Shown here piece after piece: positions 50,313 through 59,088 of a DNA stretch of 64,000 bases (position 1 is its first letter; every line of letters begins with the position of its first letter). This stretch comes from CAVSJO01 sp963728445. Its GTDB lineage: Bacteria > Gemmatimonadota > Gemmatimonadetes > Longimicrobiales > RSA9. The translations under genes were made by a program, and so were the position numbers. The notes beneath the pieces were generated by a model. That model was not told the DNA's origin and ran no database searches. It worked only from the letters and a program-made list of their open reading frames with translations. The stretch covers positions 124,001 through 188,000 of the forward strand of contig CAVSJO010000008.1 of NCBI GenBank assembly GCA_963728445.1. The letters are read 5' to 3'.

Positions 50313-51188
50313 ATGGCGACGGACGCGAAGCCGATCAGCGAGCGAGGGTACGCGCATCCGGAGGTGCTCGTCTCGACGTCGTGGGTCGAGGACCACCTGG
50401 ACGACCCCACGGTGCGCGTCGTGGAGGTGGACGAGGACGTGCTGCTGTACGAGACCGGGCACGTGCCCGGGGCCGTGAAGATCGACTGGGTGGCGGACCT
50501 GAACGATCCGCTGCTGCGGGACTACATCCAGCCGGAGGACGTGCAGGCGCTGCTCCGCCGGCACGGCGTGTCCGCGGACACCACGCTGGTGCTCTACGGA
50601 GACAAGAACAACTGGTGGGCGACGTACGCCTTCTGGGTCTTCCGGCTCTTCGGCCTGGAGCGGATGAAGATCATGGATGGCGGCCGCGCGCTGTGGGAGC
50701 AGGAGGGACGGCCGATGTCCACGGAAACGCCCCACTATCCGGAAGGTGACGTGGCGGTCACCGCCCGGACGGACGCGGCGATCCGGGCGTTCCGGGAGGA
50801 CGTCATGGCTCACGTACAGAGCGGCGGCGGACTCGTGGACGTTCGAAGCCCGGAGGAGTTCCGGGGCGAGCGGCTGCACATGCCGGACTATCCCAACGAG
50901 GGCGCCCTTCGCGGCGGCCACATCCCGGGGGCGCACAACGTCCCGTGGAGCCGTGCGGTCGATCCGGGGACGCACACGTTCCTGCCGGTGGAGGCGCTCC
51001 GCTCGATCTACACCGGCGAGTGCGGCCTCACGCCCGACCAGGAGGTCGTGACGTACTGCAGGATCGGCGAGCGCTCGTCCCACTCCTGGTTCGTGCTGCA
51101 CTACCTGCTCGGCTTCGACCGTGTCCGGAACTACGACGGCTCGTGGACGGAGTGGGGCAACCTCGTCCGGGCGCCGATCGAGCGATGA
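50313..51188 (+). CDS. Sulfurtransferase (thiosulfate/3-mercaptopyruvate type, two rhodanese domains)
   Basis: 291 aa from ATG 50313 with GGAGGGAGAAGGGA upstream. The first rhodanese domain begins VLVSTSWVEDHLDDPTVRVVEVDED; the second begins LVDVRSPEEFRGERL and has the active-site loop with Cys249 in VTYCRIGERSSHSW, which is the actinobacterial CysA-type loop. It transfers sulfane sulfur to an acceptor. It is 13 nt upstream of an Fe-S scaffold gene, so it may supply sulfur for clusters. This is inference. Confidence 0.94.
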   Translation: MATDAKPISERGYAHPEVLVSTSWVEDHLDDPTVRVVEVDEDVLLYETGHVPGAVKIDWVADLNDPLLRDYIQPEDVQALLRRHGVSADTTLVLYGDKNNWWATYAFWVFRLFGLERMKIMDGGRALWEQEGRPMSTETPHYPEGDVAVTARTDAAIRAFREDVMAHVQSGGGLVDVRSPEEFRGERLHMPDYPNEGALRGGHIPGAHNVPWSRAVDPGTHTFLPVEALRSIYTGECGLTPDQEVVTYCRIGERSSHSWFVLHYLLGFDRVRNYDGSWTEWGNLVRAPIER

Positions 51189-51201
51189 AGGGAGCGTAGT
51201 C

Positions 51202-51795
51202 GTGGACCGGCAGACGCGCATCCAGCTTCTGGTGGATCACTATAAGAACCCGCGCCACCGAGGCACCCTGGAGTCGCCGGACGTGTCGATGCCCGGCGGC
51301 AATCCGGGCTGCGGCGACGTCGTCACGATCCATCTCCGGACGAAGGAAGACGCAGTCGAGGAGCTGGCGTTCGAGGGCGAGGGCTGCACGATCTCGCAGG
51401 CGGCCGCGTCGATCCTGGCGCAGCGGATCAACCGGAAGAAGCCGAGCTTCGCCGAGATCGACGCCATGAGCTACGAGGAGATGATCGAGCTGCTCGGGGA
51501 GGACATCGTGGGCTCGCGTCCTCGCTGCGCCACCCTCGCGCTGGGCACGCTCAAGGCCGCGGTGCGGCGGCTGGAGATGGACCGGCGCCTGCGAGCGGCC
51601 GGCCGGAGCGACGAAGAGATCGCCGAGATGCGCGCCGCGCTGACGCGACAGGCGTCGGGTGGCCTGGTATTCGGGGCGGGCGCCGCGGAGGCGGCCGGCC
51701 CGGCAGAGGCAGCTGGACCGTCGGAAGCAGGAGGCCCCGCGGAGGAGGGCCGCGATGCGGCGGCCGGTGGCGCGGAGACGGATCCGGCCCCCTGA
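51202..51795 (+). CDS. Second NifU/IscU-type Fe-S scaffold
   Basis: 197 aa from GTG 51202. Scaffold cysteines C37 (GNPGCGDV), C62 (GEGCTISQAA) and C109 (SRPRCATLALGTLK), with Asp39. It lacks the SufU-type insert and is closer to the IscU/NifU N-terminal domain. The last ~55 residues are an Ala/Gly/Glu-rich low-complexity tail. Paired with a rhodanese gene, it may be a second assembly line besides the suf operon at 26.9-34 kb. Confidence 0.88.
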   Translation: MDRQTRIQLLVDHYKNPRHRGTLESPDVSMPGGNPGCGDVVTIHLRTKEDAVEELAFEGEGCTISQAAASILAQRINRKKPSFAEIDAMSYEEMIELLGEDIVGSRPRCATLALGTLKAAVRRLEMDRRLRAAGRSDEEIAEMRAALTRQASGGLVFGAGAAEAAGPAEAAGPSEAGGPAEEGRDAAAGGAETDPAP

Positions 51796-51836
51796 GGGCG
51801 CGGCTGCGGTGCGCCGTCCCCGGCGAATGCCCGGCG

Positions 51837-52272
51837 CTACGAAGGCGGCCGCTGAAGGCTGCCGCGGATGCGGGCGACGAGCATGTCGATGGCGACCCGG
51901 TTGTGCCCGCCGCCGGGCACGATGACGTCCGCGTAGCGCTTGCTCGGCTCGACGAACTCCAGGTGCATGGGACGGACCGTGCGGGTGTACTGGTCGAGAA
52001 CGGACTCGACGGAGCGGCCGCGCTCCTCGACGTCCCTGCGCAGCCGGCGGATGAACGTGCTCCACCAGGAGCGTGGTCTCCAGGGCGTCCGGATGATCGT
52101 AGTTCTTGTGGCGCGGGGCGCCGCCGGGCACGGCGCCGAGGTCCCTGTAGTACGAGTCCTGGTGGATGACGGCGACGACGTCGTCACCCAGTCCCCGGAT
52201 GATCTCCCGTACGACCGTCGTCTTGCCGCTTCCGGAGCCGCCGGCGACCCCGATGATGAGGGGCCGACTCAC
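51837..52272 (-). pseudogene. udk: Uridine/cytidine kinase with large internal deletion and frameshift
   Basis: The start reads MSRPLIIGVAGGSGSGKTT (P-loop), HQDSYYRDL and YDHPDALETTLLVEH in one frame; the end, FIRRLRRDVEERGRSVESV, QYTRTVRPMHLEFVEPSKRYADVIVPGGGHNRVAID, is in another frame immediately after. Together they give 144 residues against about 210 in the family; the ~65 residues between LVEH and FIRR that normally hold the nucleoside-binding and lid region (YDF...HTR...ILEGIL) are missing. Deletion of roughly 194 nt would explain both the gap and the phase change. As sequenced it cannot be functional; misassembly is possible. Confidence 0.85.
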
Positions 52273-53495
52273 GCGCCGGCGCTGGCGGCCGGCCGGCCCG
52301 CTACGGCAGCGGCCAGGCGGTCGATGCCGTCACGGAGCTCCGCCTCCGAGGCGGCGTACGAAAGCCGCACGAAGCGGTCGTCCCCGAACGCCTCCCCCGG
52401 CACGAGGGCGAGACCGGTCTCCTCGACGAGCCAGCGGCAGAACGCCACGGAGCCGGCTCGCGCCTCGTCGTCGTACCAGGAATCGGCCCGGAAGAAGAGG
52501 TAGAAGGCGCCGTCCGGCTGGACGAAATCCGCTTCCGGGAAGCGGTCCCGGAAAAGGGAGACGACGAGGTCCCGCCGCGCCCGGAATGCGTCCCGCATGC
52601 GCAGAACGTCCGCCTCCGCATCCCCGCGGAAGGCCACCGCAGCCGCGTACTGGGACGGCGTGCTCGCGTTGGACGTCGTGTGACCCTGCACCGCCGCGAT
52701 GCGGGCGGTGACTTCGGCCCCGGCGTACGAGTAGCCGATGCGCCAGCCCGTCATGGCGTAGTTCTTCGACGCGCCGCCGATCACGACGTCCCTCTCGTGC
52801 AGCGGGCCCAGGTCGAGCAGGCCGGCGGCCCGATCGGTCGTGAAGCAGATGCGGTTGTAGATCTCGTCGCTGATGACGGCGACGTCGTTGCGGTGCGCCC
52901 ACTCCACCACGGCCCGCAGCTCCTCCGCTGAGTAGACGGCGCCGCTGGGGTTCGTGGGCGAATTGAGCAGCAGTCCGGCGGCGCCCCCGGCGGCTGCGTC
53001 GCTCAGCAGCGCCGGAGTCAGCTTGTGTCCCGCACCCTCGTCGCCCGCCACGACGACCGGCTCCGCCCGGGCGAGACGCACGATCTCCGGGTAGCTCGTC
53101 CAGTACGGCGCCGGGATCAGCACGCGGTCGCCCGGGCCGAAGAGGCTGAAGCACGCGTTGAAGAGCGCCTGCTTCGCGCCCGTGCTCACGACGACGCCGG
53201 CGGGGTCGACCGCCACCGCCCGTCCGCGGCCCAGCTCGGCGGCGACCGCCTTGCGGATCTCGGGCGTGCCGCCTACCGGCGTGTAGCCCGTCCTGCCGTC
53301 CTCGATGGCCCGAATCCCGGCGCGGGACACGATCTCCGGGGTCGGGAAGTCGGGCTCGCCGGCGCTCAGGTCCACCACGTCGCGGCCGGCGGCGGCGAGC
53401 TGCTTGGCGAGTGCGGCGACGGCGAGGGTGGCGGAAGGCTTGATATCGGCGACATTCGGGCTGGTCCGCACGTTCCACTCCTTCGCTGTGTCCAT
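52269..53495 (-). CDS. aspC: Aspartate aminotransferase, class I (subgroup 1-gamma-like)
   Basis: 408 aa. PLP fold type I: VVDLSAGEPDFPTPE, VVSTGAKQALFNACFSL, APYWTSYPEIVRLA, LNSPTNPSGAVYS, ISDEIYNRI, PLP lysine in IGGASKNYAMTGWRIGY, and C-terminal RFVRLSYAASEAEL. Typical of thermophile-type AspAT (1-gamma). Transaminates aspartate/2-oxoglutarate. Its 3' end overlaps the start of the disrupted udk gene by 4 nt. Confidence 0.93.
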   Translation of the reverse strand: MDTAKEWNVRTSPNVADIKPSATLAVAALAKQLAAAGRDVVDLSAGEPDFPTPEIVSRAGIRAIEDGRTGYTPVGGTPEIRKAVAAELGRGRAVAVDPAGVVVSTGAKQALFNACFSLFGPGDRVLIPAPYWTSYPEIVRLARAEPVVVAGDEGAGHKLTPALLSDAAAGGAAGLLLNSPTNPSGAVYSAEELRAVVEWAHRNDVAVISDEIYNRICFTTDRAAGLLDLGPLHERDVVIGGASKNYAMTGWRIGYSYAGAEVTARIAAVQGHTTSNASTPSQYAAAVAFRGDAEADVLRMRDAFRARRDLVVSLFRDRFPEADFVQPDGAFYLFFRADSWYDDEARAGSVAFCRWLVEETGLALVPGEAFGDDRFVRLSYAASEAELRDGIDRLAAAVAGRPAASAGA

Positions 53496-53692
53496 GGCTG
53501 GCAGCGGCCCGCAGCGCGGGGTCCCGCGTTTCGGGCCGGACTCTGAAGATGCGGTGCCGGGACGGACGGGACAACGCCCCGGCGGCGCGTCGCTTGCACC
53601 CTCGAACTGCGGCGGGCAGATTACGCGGCCCCCGGAACGTGGCCGAGCACGGTCGCGTCAGAGGGGTGGGCGGGGCAGCGGTCGGAGGACAG

Positions 53693-54301
53693 ATGTCGGG
53701 GGACTCGAGTCGTGGACGGGTGAGGTTCTTCACCGACTACGCCTGCCCGTTCAGCTACCTGGCCGAGCACGTGGTCGAGCGGCTTGGAGATTCCGGACCG
53801 GCGGTGGAGCGGGTGGGACTGCAGCTCCGGCCGGAGCCCACACCGCTTCCGGCGCCGGACGCGCCGGAGCTCGACCGCCAGTGGGAGGAGGCCATCCTGC
53901 CGCTCGCGCGTCGCATGCGGGTGGACGCGCGCCGCCCGGGCGTAGTCCCGCGCACCGCGAAGGCCCACGAAGCCGCGGCGTTCGCGCGTCGGCACGGCGC
54001 CTTCGACCGGCTCCACCGGGCGATCTTCCGCGCCTACTTCGTGGAGGGGCGGGACATCGGCCGCATCGACGAGCTCGTGCACCTCGCAGGCGCGGTCGGC
54101 CTGGACGAGACGGAGCTCCGGATCGCCCTCGACATCGATGCGTTCGCCGACGCCGTGGCGGAGGCGGAGCAGGAGGCCGCGCGCTCCGGGGTGACCGGAG
54201 TGCCGGCCTTTGCCACGAATGAGGAGACGGTACTGGGGCTTCAGCCGCCGGGCGTGCTCATCGCCCTCGCGGCCGGCGGCGCCGAACGTCGCCGCACCTG
54301 A
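53693..54301 (+). CDS. DsbA family (FrnE-like) oxidoreductase
   Basis: 202 aa from ATG 53693 with GGAGGAC upstream. Thioredoxin-like DsbA fold with an inserted helical domain: VRFFTDYACPFSYLAEHVVERL at the N-terminus and GVTGVPAFATNEETVLGLQPP at the C-terminus (cis-Pro loop). The motif is C18-P-F-S21: the second Cys of CPxC is Ser, so only one thiol is left. FrnE proteins usually have CPWCYLG. It may be a monothiol isomerase or glutathione-type enzyme. Confidence 0.85.
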   Translation: MSGDSSRGRVRFFTDYACPFSYLAEHVVERLGDSGPAVERVGLQLRPEPTPLPAPDAPELDRQWEEAILPLARRMRVDARRPGVVPRTAKAHEAAAFARRHGAFDRLHRAIFRAYFVEGRDIGRIDELVHLAGAVGLDETELRIALDIDAFADAVAEAEQEAARSGVTGVPAFATNEETVLGLQPPGVLIALAAGGAERRRT

Positions 54302-54318
54302 ACTCGAGGAGCCACTGA

Positions 54319-54603
54319 ATGGGCACGTACGAACGAAACACCGTGACGCCGGTGCGGGAGGTCCTCCGCGTCGCAGAGGAGTTCCTGTCGGCCCGGATCC
54401 CGATCCGGAAGGTGGCGGGCGACGCGCACTCCGTCACCCTCGAGGGCGGAGACGGCCGCGCGGTAGTCTCCGCACATCGCCACGGCATGGACACGGTGGT
54501 GAGCGTCGCGACCGATCAGGTGCGGACCTCCCGCATCGACGGCGAAGCACAGCATTTCCTGAATCAACTGCCGTACCAGCCCGGCGACAAGCCGCAGCTG
54601 TAG
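54319..54603 (+). CDS. Small conserved protein of unknown function
   Basis: 94 aa from ATG 54319, with GAGGAG upstream. No signal peptide. Sequence suggests an alpha/beta mini-domain: VREVLRVAEEFLSARIPIRKVAG, HSVTLEGGDGRAVVSAHRHG, TVVSVATDQVRTSRIDGEAQHFLNQLPYQ. No family recognised. Lies between the FrnE-like gene and the helicase-like gene on the same strand with short gaps. Confidence 0.65.
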   Translation: MGTYERNTVTPVREVLRVAEEFLSARIPIRKVAGDAHSVTLEGGDGRAVVSAHRHGMDTVVSVATDQVRTSRIDGEAQHFLNQLPYQPGDKPQL

Positions 54604-54629
54604 GCACGAAAGGCGTCGGGACACACACG

Positions 54630-56412
54630 ATGGCGGAACCCGAGTACACCGAGCTGGGACTCACGGAGCGCACCGCAGCCGCCGCGCTGGCGGCTGGCTG
54701 GGACGCGCCGACCTACCTCCAGCGGATCGCGATCCCCGTGATCCGGCGGGGCGGCAATGCCGCCCTCCTGGCGACCTCCGGCGCCGGGGTGGTCGGCGCC
54801 TGGGGCCTCCCCCTCCTCGACCGCCTGCTGGAGGAAGGCGACGCCGGGACCGGCACCCCGCGCGCCCTCGTCCTCGCGCCCACGCCGGAGCAGGCCGCGG
54901 CGCGCGCCGTCTGCCTCGGCCGCCTGGCCAGGCGGAACGGATCTCCGCATCGCCGCGCTCTCGCCCGCGTGGCCCGCGCCGGCCGAAGCCGCCGTCCTCG
55001 TCGCGGATCCCGCCGCCGCCCTGGCGGCCATGAAGGGGTCCCGCCTGAAGCTCGAGGGCGTCGCCGCGGTCGTGGTGGACGGGATCGACGCCATCGCCGC
55101 CCTCGACGGCCTCGAAGCCGTCGAGGCTCTGGTCGGGGCTGCGCCCCGGGACGCGCAGCGGATCGTCAGCGGCGGCGATGACGACGCGCTGGACGAGTTC
55201 GTCGAGCGCCACGGCCGCCGCGCCGTTCGATTCCCGCCCCGCCCCGCGGACGCCCGCGCTTCGGCCGCCAGCGGTCCTGCGGGCGCCACGACGGGCTATC
55301 TCGTCGTTACGGCCGCCGGCCGCGCGGAGGCCGTCGCAGCCCGGATCGCCGCGGGCGATCCCGGCCAGCGCTGGCGCGTTCCGGTGCGGACGCCGCGCGA
55401 GGCGAACGTCCTCGTGACGGATCTGCGAGCTCGCGGCTTCGACGCCGCGACGGGCGGGTCCGAGGACGCCCGCGTGCTCGTGACGTCCGCCGCGGAGCCG
55501 GACACGGGCGACGACGATCGCGCGGTCCTGAGCGCGAGTCCCCCCTTCGACGCCGGGACGCTGCGCGCCCTTCACGGCACCTCGGGCGGCGTGGTGCTGC
55601 TGGAGGCGCGGGAGCTGCCCCACCTCCGGCGCATCGCCGCGGAGGCGGGCGTGCCGCTTACCGCCGCGGCCGGCGCCGCGCACGCCGGCGGCGCACCCGA
55701 CACCGTTCACGCGTTCCGCCAGACCGTGCGGCGCGCGCTCCAGGAGGAAGACGTGGACGCGCAGCTCCTGGTCCTCGGCCCGCTCCTCGAAGAAGCGTCC
55801 GGAGCCGAGATCGCCGCCGCCCTCGCGGCGCTGCTGCGCCAGCGCCGGCCTGCCGTTCCGGCGCCGCAGGCCCAGGCGCCGCAGGTCGCTTCGGCCGTGC
55901 CCTCGTCCTCATCCCCGCCGCCGCCGACCGCCGGGCCCGCGATGACGGGACTGTTCATCAGTCTCGGCGACAAGGACCGCATCCGACCCGGCGACCTCGT
56001 GGGCGCCATCACCGGCGAGGCCCAGGTGCGGGGCGAACAGATCGGCCGCATCGAGATCCGCGAGACGTTTTCACTCGTGGAGGTCGAACAGAGCATCGCC
56101 GAGCGGGTCATCGGCGCGCTGAACGGCACGACGCTCCGGGGACGCAGCGTGCGGGTCGACTACGACAGGAAGTCGGGCGGCTCGCCGGGGGCCACCGGGC
56201 AGCACTCGCCAGGCGGCGCGCGGAATCAGCCGCCCCGGGGGCGCCCTCCCGGGGGACGCCCATCGGGCGGGCGGCCTTCCGGCGGTCGGCCTTCCGGCGG
56301 GCGGCCTTCCGGCGGGCGGCCTTCCGGCGGGCGGCCTTCGGGCGGTCGACCCTCTGGCGGACGGCCTTCGGGCGGACGGACGGGCGGAGGAGGCGAGCGC
56401 GGCAACCGCTGA
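54630..56412 (+). pseudogene. Degenerate DEAD-box-helicase-like protein with DbpA RNA-binding domain and GGRPS tail; frameshifted as sequenced
   Basis: The start MAEPEYTELGLTERTAAAAL, AGWDAPTYLQRIAIPVIRRGG looks like a DEAD Q-motif, but Walker A is ATSGAGVVGAW, lacking GKT. The frame ends near 54936; one extra A in CGGAACG explains the shift, after which the sequence continues as TDLRIAALSPAWPAP, AAVVVDGIDAIAALDGLEA (DEAD replaced by DGID), to a DbpA-type C-terminal RNA-binding domain (GLFISLGDKDRIRPGDLVGAITG, SLVEVEQSIAERVIGALNGTTLRG). It ends in eight GGRPS repeats. Probably an RNA-binding protein that has lost helicase activity. The frameshift may be an assembly error. Confidence 0.8.
56251..56370 (+). 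repeat. Eight 15-nt in-frame repeats coding GGRPS
   Basis: Tandem 15-nt units, mostly GGCGGGCGGCCTTCC with third-base variants, encode (GGRPS)8 near the C-terminus of the DbpA-domain protein. RG-rich tails of this type commonly bind RNA. The repeat is prone to copy-number change. Confidence 0.9.
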
Positions 56413-56459
56413 GGATCGCGGGTGACGAGGCGGGGCGCTGTACCACGGCGGCTGCAGCG

Positions 56460-56502
56460 AAAAAAGAGCGGGCCGCGCCGAGTGATCGGCGCAGCCCGCT
56501 CT
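56460..56502 (-). terminator. Rho-independent terminator of the HU gene
   Basis: On the minus strand GAGCGGGC-GCGCCGA ... GCGGCCCGCTC forms a long GC stem followed by TTTTTT. It begins about 25 nt after the HU stop codon and also lies beyond the end of the convergent helicase-like gene. Confidence 0.88.
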
Positions 56503-56526
56503 CGCGTGGACCCGCGTGGGTCCGGC

Positions 56527-56811
56527 CTACTTCACGGCGTCCTTCAGGCCCTTGCCGGCCCGGAAGGAGGGGCTTGTGGATGCCCCGATCTTGATCTCCT
56601 TGCCGGTGCGGGGGTTCCGCCCCATGCGAGCCTTCCGCTTCCGGGTTTCGAACGTGCCGAAGCCGGTGATCTGAACCCGGTCGCCTTTCTTAAGCGCCGA
56701 GGCGATGATCCCCTTGTTGGCCCCGAACAACGCGTCGACAGCCTTCTGGGCGTCGGACTTCGTCAGGTTCGATTTGTCGGCCAACTTCTGTACCAGCTCC
56801 GACTTGTTCAT
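56527..56811 (-). CDS. hup: HU family DNA-binding protein
   Basis: 94 aa from ATG 56811 (AGGAG upstream). MNKSELVQKLADKSNLTKSDAQKAVDALF, GDRVQITGFGTFETRKRKARMGRNPRTGKEIKI and the FRAGKGLKDAVK end are textbook HU. The Pro in GRNPRTG is the DNA-intercalating residue. Nucleoid protein. The 283 bp upstream to the kinase gene hold no other gene. Confidence 0.97.
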   Translation of the reverse strand: MNKSELVQKLADKSNLTKSDAQKAVDALFGANKGIIASALKKGDRVQITGFGTFETRKRKARMGRNPRTGKEIKIGASTSPSFRAGKGLKDAVK

Positions 56812-57094
56812 CGCGCACTCCTCGCCGAGGTGGATGGTGTGACGGCTCGGTCCCGAACGGACTCCCATCGTCGCTGCGGCGACCCTTGCGCGGCTCCGGC
56901 GGAAACGGGCAAGTTGTCGCCCGCGGCGCCCGCCGCGCGAGTCGCCGATCCGGGCGGTTCTGCCGGACAGGACGACGCACCCTCACACTAGAGCGGGGGC
57001 ATGGGTGCGTCAAGAGAGTTGCCAGTAAACATCGGCACTTCCGGCTGCCGGACCCCCGCTGACAGGCCGTGGATTTCCCTCCGAAGCGAGTCGA

Positions 57095-58477
57095 ATGGAG
57101 TCCGGAACCGAACCGCTCTGGCAGCGTGAGCTCGAGGTCGCCCGCGAGATCACCCAGGCCTTCCTCACGGCCGCGCAGCCCCTCGAGGTCTATCGCCTCG
57201 CCCTGGCCCGGGTGCTCCCCCTGGTCAACGCGACGTTCGCATCCGTCTTCCTGCGGGAAGAGAACGATCCGGACCTGCTCCGGCTCGTGTGCGCCCAGAA
57301 CTGGCCGCAGGCCTCCGCCCGCTTCCTGAGCCAGCTGCGGATCCGCGTCGGTCGCGGGCCGACGGGCCGGGCCGTGGCGGAAAACGCCGCCGTCGCAGTG
57401 GAAGACGTGTTCGTAGACCCCACGCTGCGCGAGTGGTGGGAGCCTGCCCACGAGATCGGCTTCGCTTCTCTCATCTCCCTGCCGCTGCGCACGGACACGG
57501 CGACGATGGGCGCGCTCAGCTTCTACTTCGAGAAGCCCCACGACTTCCGCGACGACGAGGTCGCCCTTCTCAGCCTGATCGCCGATCAGCTCTCCGCGAC
57601 CGCCGAGCGGGCCCATCGCATGGAGTCCCTCGAGGCGAGGAATCGCGAGCTCGAGCGGCGCATCGAGGAGATGCGGGGCCACATGAAGGACGCGGAAGAG
57701 GCGCGTCGCCTGAAGGACGAGTTCCTGGCCAACATGAGCCACGAGCTCCGCACGCCCCTCAGCTCCATCCTCGGCTACGCCTACCTTCTCCACAGCGGCA
57801 ACGAGGGAGAGCTGACCGAGGCACAGTCGTCGATCGTCAGAAAGATCGAGCACTCGGGAAGCGCGCTGCAGAGGCTCATCACGGACCTGCTCGATCTGTC
57901 CCAGCTCAAGCTCGGGCGGACCGCGATGCGGCCGACGCCCGGAGAGGCGGTGCAACTCTTCGAGCAGGCCGCGGCAGCGGTCGGCGATCCTCCCGAGGGC
58001 GTCGAGCTTCGCGTCGAGACTCCGGACGGCAGGATCCCCGTCACGACGGACGGCGAAAAGGTGGTGAAGATCCTGGAGAACCTGCTCTCGAACGCGTACA
58101 AGTTCATGACGAAAGGAGAGGTACGGGTCACCGTGCGCCAGCAGCGCGGGTTCGCCGCCTCCGGGATCGCCCGGCGGCCCGACGACGCGGCCTCGAACCT
58201 CGGCCGCGGACCCATCGTGGAGTGGGTCGTGGAGGACGGCGGGATCGGCATCGAGCCCGACGACATGGAGTCGATCTTCGACGAGTTCCGGCAGGTCGAC
58301 GGCTCATCCACCCGCCTCTACGGCGGCACCGGCCTCGGTCTCGCCCTGTCGCTGCGGCTCGCACGGCTCCTGCGAGGTGAGATCCTCGTGGCGAGCGAGC
58401 CGGGCGAAGGCTCTACGTTCACACTGCGCCTTCCGGCGTCGCCAGCCACGGGTATCGAGAGCAAAGGAGCCGGCTGA
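57095..58477 (+). CDS. GAF-domain sensor histidine kinase
   Basis: 460 aa. Residues ~15-170 form a GAF domain (ASVFLREENDPDLLRLVCAQN, GPTGRAVAENAAVAVEDVF, SLISLPLRTDTATMGALSFYFEKP), a coiled-coil link (ARNRELERRIEEMRGHMKDAEEARRLK) leads to the HisKA domain with phospho-His216 in FLANMSHELRTPLSSILG, and the ATPase has ILENLLSNAYKFM, VEDGGIGIE and GGTGLGLALSLRL. No membrane span, so a cytoplasmic sensor. No response regulator is adjacent. Confidence 0.95.
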   Translation: MESGTEPLWQRELEVAREITQAFLTAAQPLEVYRLALARVLPLVNATFASVFLREENDPDLLRLVCAQNWPQASARFLSQLRIRVGRGPTGRAVAENAAVAVEDVFVDPTLREWWEPAHEIGFASLISLPLRTDTATMGALSFYFEKPHDFRDDEVALLSLIADQLSATAERAHRMESLEARNRELERRIEEMRGHMKDAEEARRLKDEFLANMSHELRTPLSSILGYAYLLHSGNEGELTEAQSSIVRKIEHSGSALQRLITDLLDLSQLKLGRTAMRPTPGEAVQLFEQAAAAVGDPPEGVELRVETPDGRIPVTTDGEKVVKILENLLSNAYKFMTKGEVRVTVRQQRGFAASGIARRPDDAASNLGRGPIVEWVVEDGGIGIEPDDMESIFDEFRQVDGSSTRLYGGTGLGLALSLRLARLLRGEILVASEPGEGSTFTLRLPASPATGIESKGAG

Positions 58478-58542
58478 ACGGGCCTGCCCGGGAGGCCGGC
58501 CGCACCGGATTCGAGAGACTGCAGCGCGGGACAGGCCGGAAC

Positions 58543-59088
58543 ATGATCGATTACGAGGGCGCCTGGGAGCGGGCGGAGCCGTTCAAGCAGTTCGTCGACA
58601 GCGCTTCCCACCAACGTGAGATGTGGCTCGGCGTGTACCAGCGGACTGTCGTCCCCGAGTCCCTGGTGGACCGCGCCGCGGCGGCCGGCGGGCCGTGGCG
58701 AATTCTCGTTCTCGCCGAGGACTGGTGCGGTGACGCGTTCAATACCGTGCCCGTCATCGCACGGCTCGCGGACCGAATTCCCGATGTGGAGGTGCGGATC
58801 CTCAAGCGGGACGAGAATCCCGCCGTCATGGAGGCGCATCTCACGGGCACCGCGCGCTCGATTCCCGTCGTCATGCTGCTGGACGGGGAGTTCCGGGAGC
58901 ACGGATGGTGGGGTCCGAGACCCGCGGAGCTCCAGGAATGGTTCCAGGCGGAGGGCCGCGCGATGGAATCGAAGGACCGCTACAGGGAGATCCGTCGCTT
59001 CTACGCCCGGGACCGCGGCCGCACGACGCTCGAGGAGATCATTCGGATGATGGAGCGTGGCTCGCGGAGAGACCCCGCCGCGGCCTGA
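58543..59088 (+). CDS. Thioredoxin family protein with single-cysteine WCGD motif
   Basis: 181 aa from ATG 58543. Thioredoxin-like fold: WRILVLAEDWCGDAFNTVPVIARL with C62 as the only Cys of the motif (WCGDA in place of WCGPC), IPDVEVRILKRDENPAVMEAHL, and SIPVVMLLDGEF with the cis-Pro. This is the Thioredoxin_9/YbbN-like group that generally lacks the second Cys. Its 3' end overlaps the convergent permease gene by 50 nt. Confidence 0.85.
   Translation: MIDYEGAWERAEPFKQFVDSASHQREMWLGVYQRTVVPESLVDRAAAAGGPWRILVLAEDWCGDAFNTVPVIARLADRIPDVEVRILKRDENPAVMEAHLTGTARSIPVVMLLDGEFREHGWWGPRPAELQEWFQAEGRAMESKDRYREIRRFYARDRGRTTLEEIIRMMERGSRRDPAAA

Noticed and set aside
56251..56370. GGRPS repeats as a CRISPR or intergenic satellite
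   Set aside because: Units are 15 nt, in frame and encode a regular protein tail.
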